From NCBI GenBank assembly GCA_041392065.1, contig JAWKMU010000002.1:310001-374000 (forward strand): a stretch of DNA of 64,000 nt. The letters are read 5' to 3'. This document shows positions 56,422-64,000 of this stretch, piece by piece. The stretch's first letter is position 1. Every line of letters starts with the position of its first letter. The notes under the pieces are model-generated. The model was not told where the DNA came from, ran no database searches, and saw only the letters and a program-made list of their open reading frames with translations. Source of the DNA: CAJQLB01 sp041392065. GTDB taxonomy: Bacteria > Bacteroidota > Bacteroidia > Flavobacteriales > Flavobacteriaceae. Position numbers and translations under genes: made by a program.

Positions 56422-58326
56422 ATGAAGAACATCTACATTATTATCTTATTTTTTGGGATAACCTTTTCAGGAATAGCCCAAAAAGGAATCCCTGTTTCTG
56501 AGATGACAGCTTGTGATACAGAAATTCAAAATTTACTGTCAACGTTTAATATTCCAGGACTAACTATGGCTGTAACCATTAATGGTCAATTATCTTACGC
56601 TCGTGCTTTTGGAAAAGCAGATATCGGTTTGTCTGAAGATTTGCAACCATATCATATGTTACGAATTGCAAGTATATCTAAACCTATTACATCGATTGCA
56701 TTAATGAAAATGATCGAAAATGGAGGAGTTAACCTTTCGGATAAAGTTTTTGGAACAGGAGGATTGTTAGAAAATCATTGGTATTTTTCATCAGCTAATA
56801 TTACTGATTCGCGTATTTATGACATAACTGTAAAGATGTTATTAGAGCATTCTGCTGGTTTTGACAGGAATCAAAACTGTTTCCCAAATCCTACGTCTCC
56901 TTATCCTTACTTTTTTGGAGGCTGTGACCCAATAGTAGCACCTTTGCATGTTACTCAAACTTTAGGTGAACCCAATCCTGCAACGGAAGAAATGTTAGTG
57001 ACTTTTTTATTAGAAAAAGGGTTGGATTTTGATCCAGGAACAGCTTATTCTTATTCAAATATGGGTTACTTAATTTTAGGCGAAATTATTGAAGAGGTTT
57101 CAGGAATGAGTTACGAAGATTATGTAAAACAAACAATTCTTCATCCATTAGGTATATATGATATGCACTTAGGAAAAAATTTATTAGCAGATAAAATGGA
57201 GAGAGAAGGTGAGTATACTGGAGAAGGTTATACAAATTTGTCAATTTATGGTGATGGAAATTACGTTCCTTGGGAATATGGAGGATTTAACCTTGAAGCA
57301 TTTGATGCACATGGTGGTTGGATAGCAACCGCAAGAGATATGGTAAAGCTATTAGTTGCTATAGATGGTTTTGCTACTTATCCTGATATTTTGACTCCAG
57401 CATCAATAGCAACAATGACAACCCCATCGGTAAATAATACTAATTACGCATTAGGCTGGGCTGTTAATCAATACAATAATTGGTGGCATACTGGAGCAGT
57501 CGATGGAACTGCAAGCGAATGGGTAAGAGCAAGTGGAGGCTATACTTGGGCTATCATTTTAAATAAAAGAATAACATCAGCGCAAGCCAATGCTTTTTGG
57601 TCTGCCATTGACAATTTGGGCTGGAACTGTATAATAGGAACTACAGCCATACCAGCACATGATTTCTTTGATGCTCCAACTGTAAATGCCAATTCATTAT
57701 CTGCCTCTAATGTAACAGAAAATAGTATGACGCTAAATTGGAACAATGGAAATGGAACTGCTAGATTGGTAGTTGCTAAAGAATCTACCACTATGAATAT
57801 GTCACCAAACAGAACGAGTGAGTTTAGTGCATATCCTTTGGATGGAACAGATTATATTGCGAATTCACAGTTTGGTTCTGGAGATGACTTAGGTGATGGA
57901 AGTTATGTAATTTATAACGGAACAGGAACCTCGGTTACAATGAATGGCTTAGATTCTGGAAAAGAATATGCTATTAGAGTTTATGAATACACACAAAATA
58001 CTACAACAGCCAATAATGCACTTTATTTACTTGGTAATGTTGAAGATTTTATACAGTCTACAACTTCTCTCGGAATTATTGATTTTGAATTGAAGTCATT
58101 TATAAGCATTTATCCAACATCAGTTTCAGATGCTATAAATGTTTCAATTGAAAACACTTTCTCAGAATTAGAATATGAAATTTATAGTCTTGTCGGAACT
58201 AAAATAAATAGTGGAACAATAGCCAATAATGGTGCAATTAAAGTTTCTAATTTAGCATCAGGAATTTACTTACTTAAATTTAGAATTGGTAACCAAAATG
58301 CAATTTTTAAGTTTATAAGACAATAA
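56422..58326 (+). CDS. Secreted beta-lactamase-fold serine hydrolase with T9SS sorting domain
   Basis: A 634-residue protein from ATG 56422, which opens a signal peptide; the upstream frame to 56368 lacks signal character. The class C beta-lactamase/DD-peptidase core (about 20-410) has the nucleophile motif SISK in IASISKPITS, YSN in YSYSNMGYL and HTG in WWHTGAVDG. A fibronectin III-like domain follows (about 430-555). The last 75 residues (ISIYPTSVSDAINV...LASGIYLLKFR) form a type A T9SS sorting domain, so the protein is exported through the type IX system. Probable esterase or peptidase; the true substrate is unknown. Confidence 0.9.
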   Translation: MKNIYIIILFFGITFSGIAQKGIPVSEMTACDTEIQNLLSTFNIPGLTMAVTINGQLSYARAFGKADIGLSEDLQPYHMLRIASISKPITSIALMKMIENGGVNLSDKVFGTGGLLENHWYFSSANITDSRIYDITVKMLLEHSAGFDRNQNCFPNPTSPYPYFFGGCDPIVAPLHVTQTLGEPNPATEEMLVTFLLEKGLDFDPGTAYSYSNMGYLILGEIIEEVSGMSYEDYVKQTILHPLGIYDMHLGKNLLADKMEREGEYTGEGYTNLSIYGDGNYVPWEYGGFNLEAFDAHGGWIATARDMVKLLVAIDGFATYPDILTPASIATMTTPSVNNTNYALGWAVNQYNNWWHTGAVDGTASEWVRASGGYTWAIILNKRITSAQANAFWSAIDNLGWNCIIGTTAIPAHDFFDAPTVNANSLSASNVTENSMTLNWNNGNGTARLVVAKESTTMNMSPNRTSEFSAYPLDGTDYIANSQFGSGDDLGDGSYVIYNGTGTSVTMNGLDSGKEYAIRVYEYTQNTTTANNALYLLGNVEDFIQSTTSLGIIDFELKSFISIYPTSVSDAINVSIENTFSELEYEIYSLVGTKINSGTIANNGAIKVSNLASGIYLLKFRIGNQNAIFKFIRQ

Positions 58327-58333
58327 TTTAAGT

Positions 58334-58368
58334 AAAAAGCCAATTCTAAATTTAGAATTGGCTTTTTT
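58334..58368. terminator. Bidirectional terminator
   Basis: A perfect 17-bp inverted repeat (58334-58350 with 58351-58367), AAAAAGCCAATTCTAAA and its complement, with no spacer in the sequence. It serves the serine hydrolase gene and the acyl-CoA dehydrogenase gene. Confidence 0.9.
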
Positions 58369-58392
58369 AAAATGCTATTAATTCGGAGTATT

Positions 58393-60195
58393 TTAAAAAC
58401 AGTATTTATTTTCTGCTTTTACTTTTTCTGCTATTTCTTTACGTAAATCTACAATATCAGGATAGTTCTGATATTTTGTAAAACGTTTAAGTCCCATAAG
58501 CATCATACGTTGTTCGTCACCTTCGGCAAACGAGATGATACTTTCTTTACCTTTTTCTTCAATGATATCAACAGCATGGTATAAATATAATTTTGCCATT
58601 GCAATTTGTACTGATTGTGCTTCTTCGCCAAATCGTTTTGCGTTCTTTTCGGTTCTTAGAATTGCAGATTCAGCCATATAAATTTCAATTAAAATATCAG
58701 CAGCAGCGATAAGTAGTTGTTGATGAGACTCTAATTCTGTACCAAATTTTTGAACTGCTCCACCAGCAACCATTAAGAATGTTTTTTTTAACTTCTTAAT
58801 CATTTCTTTTTCTTCAGAAAATAATTCAGAGTAATCTGGAGTTTCAAAAGATGGTATACCCATTAATTCTTCTTGTACAGCTTGGGCAGGACCTAACAAG
58901 TCTACATGACCTTTCATAGCTTTTTTAACCAACATGCCTACAGAAAGCATTCTGTTAATTTCATTGGTTCCTTCATAAATACGAGCAATACGAGCATCTC
59001 TCCATGCAGCTTCCATTGGTGTTTCTTCAGAGAATCCCATTCCACCAAAAATTTGGATGCCTTCATCAGCACAATTTTGTACATCTTCTGAGACAGCAAC
59101 TTTTAAAATAGAACATTCAATAGCGTATTCTTCTACACCTTTAAGCTCAGCTTCTTGATGAGAATTTCCAGCAGCTTCACGTAAGGCAATGCGATCTTCA
59201 ATATTTTTTGCAGCTCTGTAAGTTGCAGACTCTCCTGCATAAGCACTTGCTGCCATTTCTGCTAACTTAACTTTGATGGCTCCAAAATTTGAAATAGGAG
59301 TTTTAAATTGTTTACGCTCATTTGCGTATTGCACAGCTGTAGTTAAGATACGTCGCTGAGAATCTAAACATGCTGCAGCTAATTTAATACGACCAACATT
59401 TAATGCATTCATTGCAATTTTAAATCCTTCACCACGTCCAGCTAACATATTCTCAACAGGGACGACAGTGTCATTAAAAAATACTTGTCTTGTTGAAGAT
59501 GCACGAATACCTAATTTGTGCTCTTCTTCACCTAAAGTAATTCCGTTAGGGTTAACTTTATCATACTCTACAATGAATCCTGTAATGTTTTTGTCATCTT
59601 CAATACGAGCAAACACAATCATTAAACGACAAAAACCTGCGTTCGAAATCCACATTTTTTGTCCATTGATTTTGTATGACTTACCATCTTCTGATAGTGT
59701 AGCAGTTGTTTTTCCAGAATTAGCATCACTTCCTGCTCCAGGTTCTGTTAAACAATAAGCTCCAAACCATTCTCCTGTGGCAAGCTTAGGTACGTATTTT
59801 TGCTTTTGTTCTTCGGTTCCATATAAAGTAATTGGCATGGTACCAATTCCTGTATGAGCACCAAATGCAGTACTGAAAGAACCTGTTCCACTGGAGATAT
59901 AATCACATGTTAAGCATGTAGATACAAATCCCATTCCCAATCCACCATAAGCTTCAGGTACTGCAACACCTAAAAATCCTAATTCACCAGCTTTACGCAT
60001 AACGTCTTCAGTTAAGGCATAATCTTTGGCTTCAAATCTTGGTTTATGTGCGATGATTTCACGTTCGTTAAATTCCATTACAGCATCTTTCATCATATTT
60101 TGCTCTTCTGAAAAATCTTCAGGAGTAAAAACATCTTCGCAGTTTGTTTCTTTTACAAGAAATTGACCTCCTCTTAATAATTCCTTTGTTTCCAT
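58393..60195 (-). CDS. fadE: Acyl-CoA dehydrogenase
   Basis: A 600-residue FAD enzyme for the first step of beta-oxidation. The FAD-binding part has CLTEPGAGSDANSG and KMWISNAGF. The catalytic base Glu is in ARIYEGTNEINRML. The C-terminal 150 residues are an extension beyond the normal 380-residue acyl-CoA dehydrogenase, as in the Bacillus FadE type. The gene is last in an operon with thiolase and hydratase/dehydrogenase genes, in the same order as Bacillus fadNAE. Confidence 0.92.
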   Translation of the reverse strand: METKELLRGGQFLVKETNCEDVFTPEDFSEEQNMMKDAVMEFNEREIIAHKPRFEAKDYALTEDVMRKAGELGFLGVAVPEAYGGLGMGFVSTCLTCDYISSGTGSFSTAFGAHTGIGTMPITLYGTEEQKQKYVPKLATGEWFGAYCLTEPGAGSDANSGKTTATLSEDGKSYKINGQKMWISNAGFCRLMIVFARIEDDKNITGFIVEYDKVNPNGITLGEEEHKLGIRASSTRQVFFNDTVVPVENMLAGRGEGFKIAMNALNVGRIKLAAACLDSQRRILTTAVQYANERKQFKTPISNFGAIKVKLAEMAASAYAGESATYRAAKNIEDRIALREAAGNSHQEAELKGVEEYAIECSILKVAVSEDVQNCADEGIQIFGGMGFSEETPMEAAWRDARIARIYEGTNEINRMLSVGMLVKKAMKGHVDLLGPAQAVQEELMGIPSFETPDYSELFSEEKEMIKKLKKTFLMVAGGAVQKFGTELESHQQLLIAAADILIEIYMAESAILRTEKNAKRFGEEAQSVQIAMAKLYLYHAVDIIEEKGKESIISFAEGDEQRMMLMGLKRFTKYQNYPDIVDLRKEIAEKVKAENKYCF

Positions 60196-60217
60196 TACTT
60201 TATTGTTAGGGTATGTT

Positions 60218-61408
60218 TTAATTTAAAAATTCGAATATTCCACAAGCACCTTGACCAGTTCCAACACACATGGTTACAGCGCCATATTTACCTTTCATGT
60301 CTCGTTTACGCATTTCGTCAAATAATTGAACTGAAAGCTTGGCTCCTGTACAACCGAGAGGATGCCCTAATGCAATAGCTCCTCCATTCACATTAATGAT
60401 GTCAGGATTTAGATTTAGTTCTCTAATAACCGCTAAAGATTGCGAAGCAAATGCCTCATTTAATTCAATAAGGGATAAATCATCTTGTTTTAAACCAGCT
60501 AATTTTAGTGCTTTTGGAATGGCTTTAACTGGCCCAATTCCCATAATGCGAGGTTCAACTCCAGCAGCTGCATAATTAACTAATCTAGCAATTGGTTCAA
60601 GATTTAATTCTTTAACCATGTCTTCACTCATTACCATAACAAAGGCTGCTCCATCACTCATTTGAGAAGAATTTCCAGCGGTAACACTTCCATTTGCAGC
60701 AAAAACAGGACGCAATTTTGAAAGGGCTTCTAAATTTGTTCCAGCACGAGGACCTTCATCTTTAGTGACTGTATATGATTTAGTTGCTTTCTTTCCATTT
60801 TCATCAATATAAGTTTCGTCAACGGTTATTGGAACAATTTGATCTTGAAAACGGTTTTCGGCTTGAGCTTTTAAGGCTTTCATATGAGAATTAAAAGCAA
60901 ATTCATCTTGATCTTCTCGAGACACCTTGAATTGATTTGCTACAGCTTCGGCAGTGTTACCCATTCCCCAATAATATTCCTCATGACCAGCTTTTACAGT
61001 ATCGTAATTTAATTCTGGTTTAAATCCAGTCATAGGTACAGAGCTCATACTTTCTGAGCCACCAGCAATAATGCAATCTGCCATTCCTGCTTGAATCTTT
61101 GCTGTTGCTATTCCTATCGTTTCTATTCCTGAAGAACAAAAACGATTTACAGTTACTCCAGGAACATCAACACTATTTAATCCTATAAGAGAAATAAATC
61201 TTGCCATATTTAATCCTTGAGAGCCTTCAGGCATGGCATTACCTACAATAACATCGTCAATTCTTGACACATCAAGATTTGGTAATTCTTTCATCATGTA
61301 CTGTATGGTTTCAGCACCTAATTCGTCTGCTCTTTTAAATCTGAAAACACCTTTAGGAGCTTTACCAACAGCTGTTCTGTATGCTTTTACTATATATGCT
61401 TGTTTCAT
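60218..61408 (-). CDS. fadA: Acetyl-CoA C-acyltransferase (3-ketoacyl-CoA thiolase)
   Basis: A 396-residue thiolase for the last step of beta-oxidation. The acylated Cys is in NRFCSSGIETI, the catalytic His and Gly loop is in INVNGGAIALGHPLGCTGAK, and the second catalytic Cys is in CVGTGQGACG near the end. Length is normal. It starts four bases after the stop of the hydratase/dehydrogenase gene, and the acyl-CoA dehydrogenase follows after 22 bases. Confidence 0.95.
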   Translation of the reverse strand: MKQAYIVKAYRTAVGKAPKGVFRFKRADELGAETIQYMMKELPNLDVSRIDDVIVGNAMPEGSQGLNMARFISLIGLNSVDVPGVTVNRFCSSGIETIGIATAKIQAGMADCIIAGGSESMSSVPMTGFKPELNYDTVKAGHEEYYWGMGNTAEAVANQFKVSREDQDEFAFNSHMKALKAQAENRFQDQIVPITVDETYIDENGKKATKSYTVTKDEGPRAGTNLEALSKLRPVFAANGSVTAGNSSQMSDGAAFVMVMSEDMVKELNLEPIARLVNYAAAGVEPRIMGIGPVKAIPKALKLAGLKQDDLSLIELNEAFASQSLAVIRELNLNPDIINVNGGAIALGHPLGCTGAKLSVQLFDEMRKRDMKGKYGAVTMCVGTGQGACGIFEFLN

Positions 61409-61412
61409 TGTA

Positions 61413-63806
61413 TTAGTTTCTTAAAGGTTTTCCTGTTTTCAACATGTGTTGGATTCTCTCAAGGGTTTTTCTTTCTGTACATAAGGATAGAAAAGCTTCA
61501 CGCTCTAAATCCAATAAATATTGTTCACTTACAAGGGTTGGTTCTGATAAATCGCCACCAGCCATTACATAAGCTAATTTATTAGCAATTTTATGGTCGT
61601 GTTCACTAATGTAGTTGGCAGCTTCCATAGAGTCTGTTCCAACCAGGAACATACCTAAGGCTTGCTTTCCAAGTACTTTAACATCTTTACGTTTTACAGG
61701 TTGTGTATAACCTGATTCTGCAATTAATTTTGCATAAGCTTTTGCAGTAGCTATTTGTCTATCTTTATTAACTACAACTACATCTTTTCCTTTTTGAAGA
61801 ATGCCTAAATCAAAAGCTTCATAAGCTGAAGTTGCAACTTTAGCCATACCGATTGTTAAAAAGTATTCTTGAAGTACATTTAACTCAACATCGCCTTTTC
61901 TGAATGTATCTGATGCTCTTAAAGCCATTTCTTTTGAACCACCACCACCAGGAATAACACCAACACCAAACTCAACTAAACCTATGTAAGTCTCTGCAGC
62001 TGCAACTACTTTGTCTGCATGCATAGATAATTCGCATCCTCCGCCAAGAGCCATTCCGTGAGGTGCAGCAACCGTTGGTATGGACGAATAACGCATTCGC
62101 ATCATGGTATCTTGAAAGTATTTGATTGCCATGTTAAGTTCATCGTATTCTTGCTCGGCAGCCATCATGAAAATCATACCAATGTTAGCACCAACAGAGA
62201 AATTTGCTGCTTGGTTTCCAACAACTAATCCAGCGAAATCTTTTTCGGCTAAATCGATAGCTTTATTTAATCCTGCAAGGACATCGCCACCAATAGTGTT
62301 CATTTTTGATTGGAACTCACAGTTTAGTATACCATCACCTAAATCTTCAATGACTACACCTGAATTTTTAAAGACTTCGTTAGATTTTCTAATGTTATCT
62401 AAAATGATGAATGCATCTTGACCAGAAATTTTTTCTTGCGATTTTGATTGAATTTCGTAAGCATAGGTTGCTCCATCTTTAATTGTATAGAACGATTTGC
62501 TTCCAGATGCTAGCATATCATTAACCCAAGCATTAGGTTCTAAACCTTCAGCTTTCATGAGCTCGATGCCTTTTTCTACACCAATGGCATCCCAAATTTG
62601 GAAAGGACCATGTTCCCATCCAAAACCAGCTTTCATGGCATCGTCTATTTTGTAAAATTCGTCTGTAATTTCTGGAATCCTGTTTGACACATAGGCAAAC
62701 ATTGCAGCAAAATTCTTTCTATAGAATTCGCCTGCCTTATCTTTTCCAGAAATAAGAATAGGAAAACGATCTATGACTTTATCAACGGTTTTCGTTAATT
62801 CTAAAGTGGCAAATCTTGCCGATTTTTTCTCTCTATATTGAAGTGTGTTTAAATCTAAGGTTTTAATCTCTTTACCTTCTTTTTTATAAAAACCTTGTCC
62901 TGTTTTGCTTCCTAACCATTTGTTTTCCATCATGGTATTGATGAAATCAGGCAATTTGAATAACTCATGAGCTTCATCATTAGGGCAGTTTTCATAAATT
63001 CCGTTTGCAACATGAACTAAGGTGTCAAGACCAACCACATCAACTGTTCTAAAGGTTGCTGATTTTGGACGACCAATAACAGGACCTGTTAACTTATCGA
63101 CTTCTTCAACGGTTAAATCCATTTCTTTAACTTGATGGAACAAACTTTGAATTCCAAAAATTCCAATTCTATTTCCAATAAAGGCAGGAGTATCTTTAGC
63201 AACTACTGATGTTTTTCCAAGGAATTTTTCACCATATTCGTTCAAGAAATCCAATACATCTTGTGATGTTTTAGGTCCAGGAATAATTTCGAATAATTTT
63301 AAGTAACGTGCAGGGTTAAAAAAGTGTGTACCACAAAAATGTTTCTGAAAATCGTCACTGCGTCCTTCACTCATAAAATGAATTGGAATACCAGAGGTAT
63401 TAGAAGTAATTAAAGTGCCCTGAGTTCTATATTTTTCAAGCTTTTCAAAAACTTGTTTTTTAATGTCTAAGCGTTCTACAACCACTTCCATTATCCAATC
63501 AACATCTTTTACTTTTGCAATATCGTCTTCTAAGTTTCCAGTTGTAATTCGGCTTGCAAAACTTTGATGATAAATTGGAGATGGTTTAGATTTTATTGAT
63601 GTTGCTAAAGAATCATTTACAATTCTGTTTCTTACCACTTTGTCTTCTAAGCTTAGCCCTTTTGCTTTTTCAGATTCGTTAAGTTCTCTTGGAACAATAT
63701 CCAGTAAAAGCACATCGACACCAATATTGGCAAAGTGACAAGCAATACCACTTCCCATAATTCCTGATCCAATAATGGCTATTTTATTAATTCTACGTTT
63801 GCTCAT
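61413..63806 (-). CDS. fadN: 3-hydroxyacyl-CoA dehydrogenase / enoyl-CoA hydratase fusion
   Basis: A 797-residue bifunctional enzyme for the two central steps of beta-oxidation. The dehydrogenase half is N-terminal: NAD motif IAIIGSGIMGSGIACHFA and catalytic His in GTHFFNPARYLKLFEI. The enoyl-CoA hydratase/isomerase half is C-terminal: APHGMALGGGCELSMHAD and GVIPGGGGSKEMALRAS. This order is that of FadN of Bacillus, the reverse of E. coli FadB. The start is ATG 63806; the frame extends to 63866 but that part overlaps the upstream MarR gene. Confidence 0.92.
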   Translation of the reverse strand: MSKRRINKIAIIGSGIMGSGIACHFANIGVDVLLLDIVPRELNESEKAKGLSLEDKVVRNRIVNDSLATSIKSKPSPIYHQSFASRITTGNLEDDIAKVKDVDWIMEVVVERLDIKKQVFEKLEKYRTQGTLITSNTSGIPIHFMSEGRSDDFQKHFCGTHFFNPARYLKLFEIIPGPKTSQDVLDFLNEYGEKFLGKTSVVAKDTPAFIGNRIGIFGIQSLFHQVKEMDLTVEEVDKLTGPVIGRPKSATFRTVDVVGLDTLVHVANGIYENCPNDEAHELFKLPDFINTMMENKWLGSKTGQGFYKKEGKEIKTLDLNTLQYREKKSARFATLELTKTVDKVIDRFPILISGKDKAGEFYRKNFAAMFAYVSNRIPEITDEFYKIDDAMKAGFGWEHGPFQIWDAIGVEKGIELMKAEGLEPNAWVNDMLASGSKSFYTIKDGATYAYEIQSKSQEKISGQDAFIILDNIRKSNEVFKNSGVVIEDLGDGILNCEFQSKMNTIGGDVLAGLNKAIDLAEKDFAGLVVGNQAANFSVGANIGMIFMMAAEQEYDELNMAIKYFQDTMMRMRYSSIPTVAAPHGMALGGGCELSMHADKVVAAAETYIGLVEFGVGVIPGGGGSKEMALRASDTFRKGDVELNVLQEYFLTIGMAKVATSAYEAFDLGILQKGKDVVVVNKDRQIATAKAYAKLIAESGYTQPVKRKDVKVLGKQALGMFLVGTDSMEAANYISEHDHKIANKLAYVMAGGDLSEPTLVSEQYLLDLEREAFLSLCTERKTLERIQHMLKTGKPLRN

Positions 63807-63810
63807 TTTA

Positions 63811-64000
63811 TTATTTAATGCTATTGTCTTTTTGGTTATAAATTTTCTTGTTAGAAACCAGTTCATTTATGGTTTCTGCTACTTCGTAAAAGTGGTTTAG
63901 TTTGTCTTCACTTATATGTTTTCTTATGACTTCATTAAAGGTCAAGACTTTTTCTCTCGAGTAATTTCTTTTCTCTCTTCCAAAATCTGTTAAATGGATG
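63811..64000 (-). CDS. MarR-family regulator, C-terminal fragment (5' end outside window)
   Basis: On the minus strand the frame is open from the window edge to TAA at 63811-63813, giving 62 codons. The visible sequence (IHLTDFGREKRNYSREKVL then a helical EVIRKHISEDKLNHFYEVAETINELVSNKKI) has the character of the wing and C-terminal dimer helices of MarR regulators. It ends four bases before the start of the fusion enzyme, so it is in the same operon. A MarR repressor upstream of fad genes is common in Bacteroidota and probably senses acyl-CoA. Confidence 0.75.
   Translation of the reverse strand, partial: IHLTDFGREKRNYSREKVLTFNEVIRKHISEDKLNHFYEVAETINELVSNKKIYNQKDNSIK

Noticed and set aside
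63807..63866. N-terminal extension of the hydratase/dehydrogenase fusion
   Set aside because: This stretch overlaps the end of the MarR gene in another frame, and the family N-terminus starts at ATG 63806.
1..64000. CRISPR arrays, tRNA or rRNA genes, integrases or transposases
   Set aside because: No regularly spaced direct repeats, cloverleaf-like stretches or transposase motifs were seen on either strand.

Overview
The window is a low-GC (roughly one third G+C), gene-dense chromosomal segment of a member of the Flavobacteriaceae (Bacteroidota). The evidence is the -7 box of the TAnnTTTG type at several promoters, the lack of Shine-Dalgarno sequences, a Por (type IX) secretion C-terminal sorting domain, a fused CcoNO oxidase, a clade II lipoprotein-type nitrous oxide reductase, and gene order typical of that family (glycosyltransferase, YbbR, coaE, sensor kinase, regulator, miaA). 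No tRNA, rRNA, CRISPR array, insertion sequence or prophage was seen. No gap between genes reaches 300 bases.

Layout. 1-4114 (+): end of a glycosyltransferase, YbbR-like protein, coaE, and a histidine kinase/response regulator pair. 4165-11815 (-): a long tightly packed run of miaA, an ion channel with a zinc-ribbon tail, a DUF3857/transglutaminase protein, a DnaQ exonuclease/GIY-YIG fusion that seems to start at ATT, a YggS PLP protein, a 3-hydroxyacyl-CoA dehydrogenase and a Gfo/Idh/MocA oxidoreductase. 11938-15211 (+): pcm, an S51 cyanophycinase-like peptidase and an M20 hydrolase. 15281-20852 (-): a large BNR/sortilin-type propeller protein, a GNAT acetyltransferase, a LETM1-related protein and sodC.

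20963-46353 is a low-oxygen respiration block: a universal stress protein; a nitrous oxide reductase cluster (lipoprotein cytochrome c, fasciclin lipoprotein, nosZ, a four-helix membrane protein, nosL, nosD, nosF, nosY); an Rrf2 regulator; a CBS-pair protein; a tripartite RND efflux operon; the complete cbb3 oxidase locus (ccoS-NO-Q-P-G-H plus a TauE/SafE-type exporter, and ccoI); and a Crp/Fnr regulator. Five promoters in this block carry an Fnr-like inverted repeat (ATGATnnnnATCAT or a close variant), and the RND operon carries a different repeat of the same geometry (GTAACnnnnGTTAC). In all six, the repeat centre lies exactly 36.5 nt upstream of the last base of the -7 element. This shared architecture makes the block look like one regulon: N2O respiration, the high-affinity oxidase, its copper supply and stress functions switched on together by the Crp/Fnr protein at its edge, with the efflux operon under a related regulator.

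46402-56314 (-): a second large BNR protein, a small membrane-anchored unknown, a YdeI-like protein and a run of secreted peptidases and lipoproteins (M1, M28, M23, DUF6265, propeller/NTF2 fusion). 56422-58326 (+): a secreted beta-lactamase-fold serine hydrolase with a T9SS tail. 58393-64000 (-): a fatty acid beta-oxidation operon (MarR regulator, then fadN-, fadA- and fadE-type genes). Hairpin repeats of REP type sit at 25323-25462, 32916-33021 and 37947-38023, two of them directly in front of start codons and one inside the RND operon.
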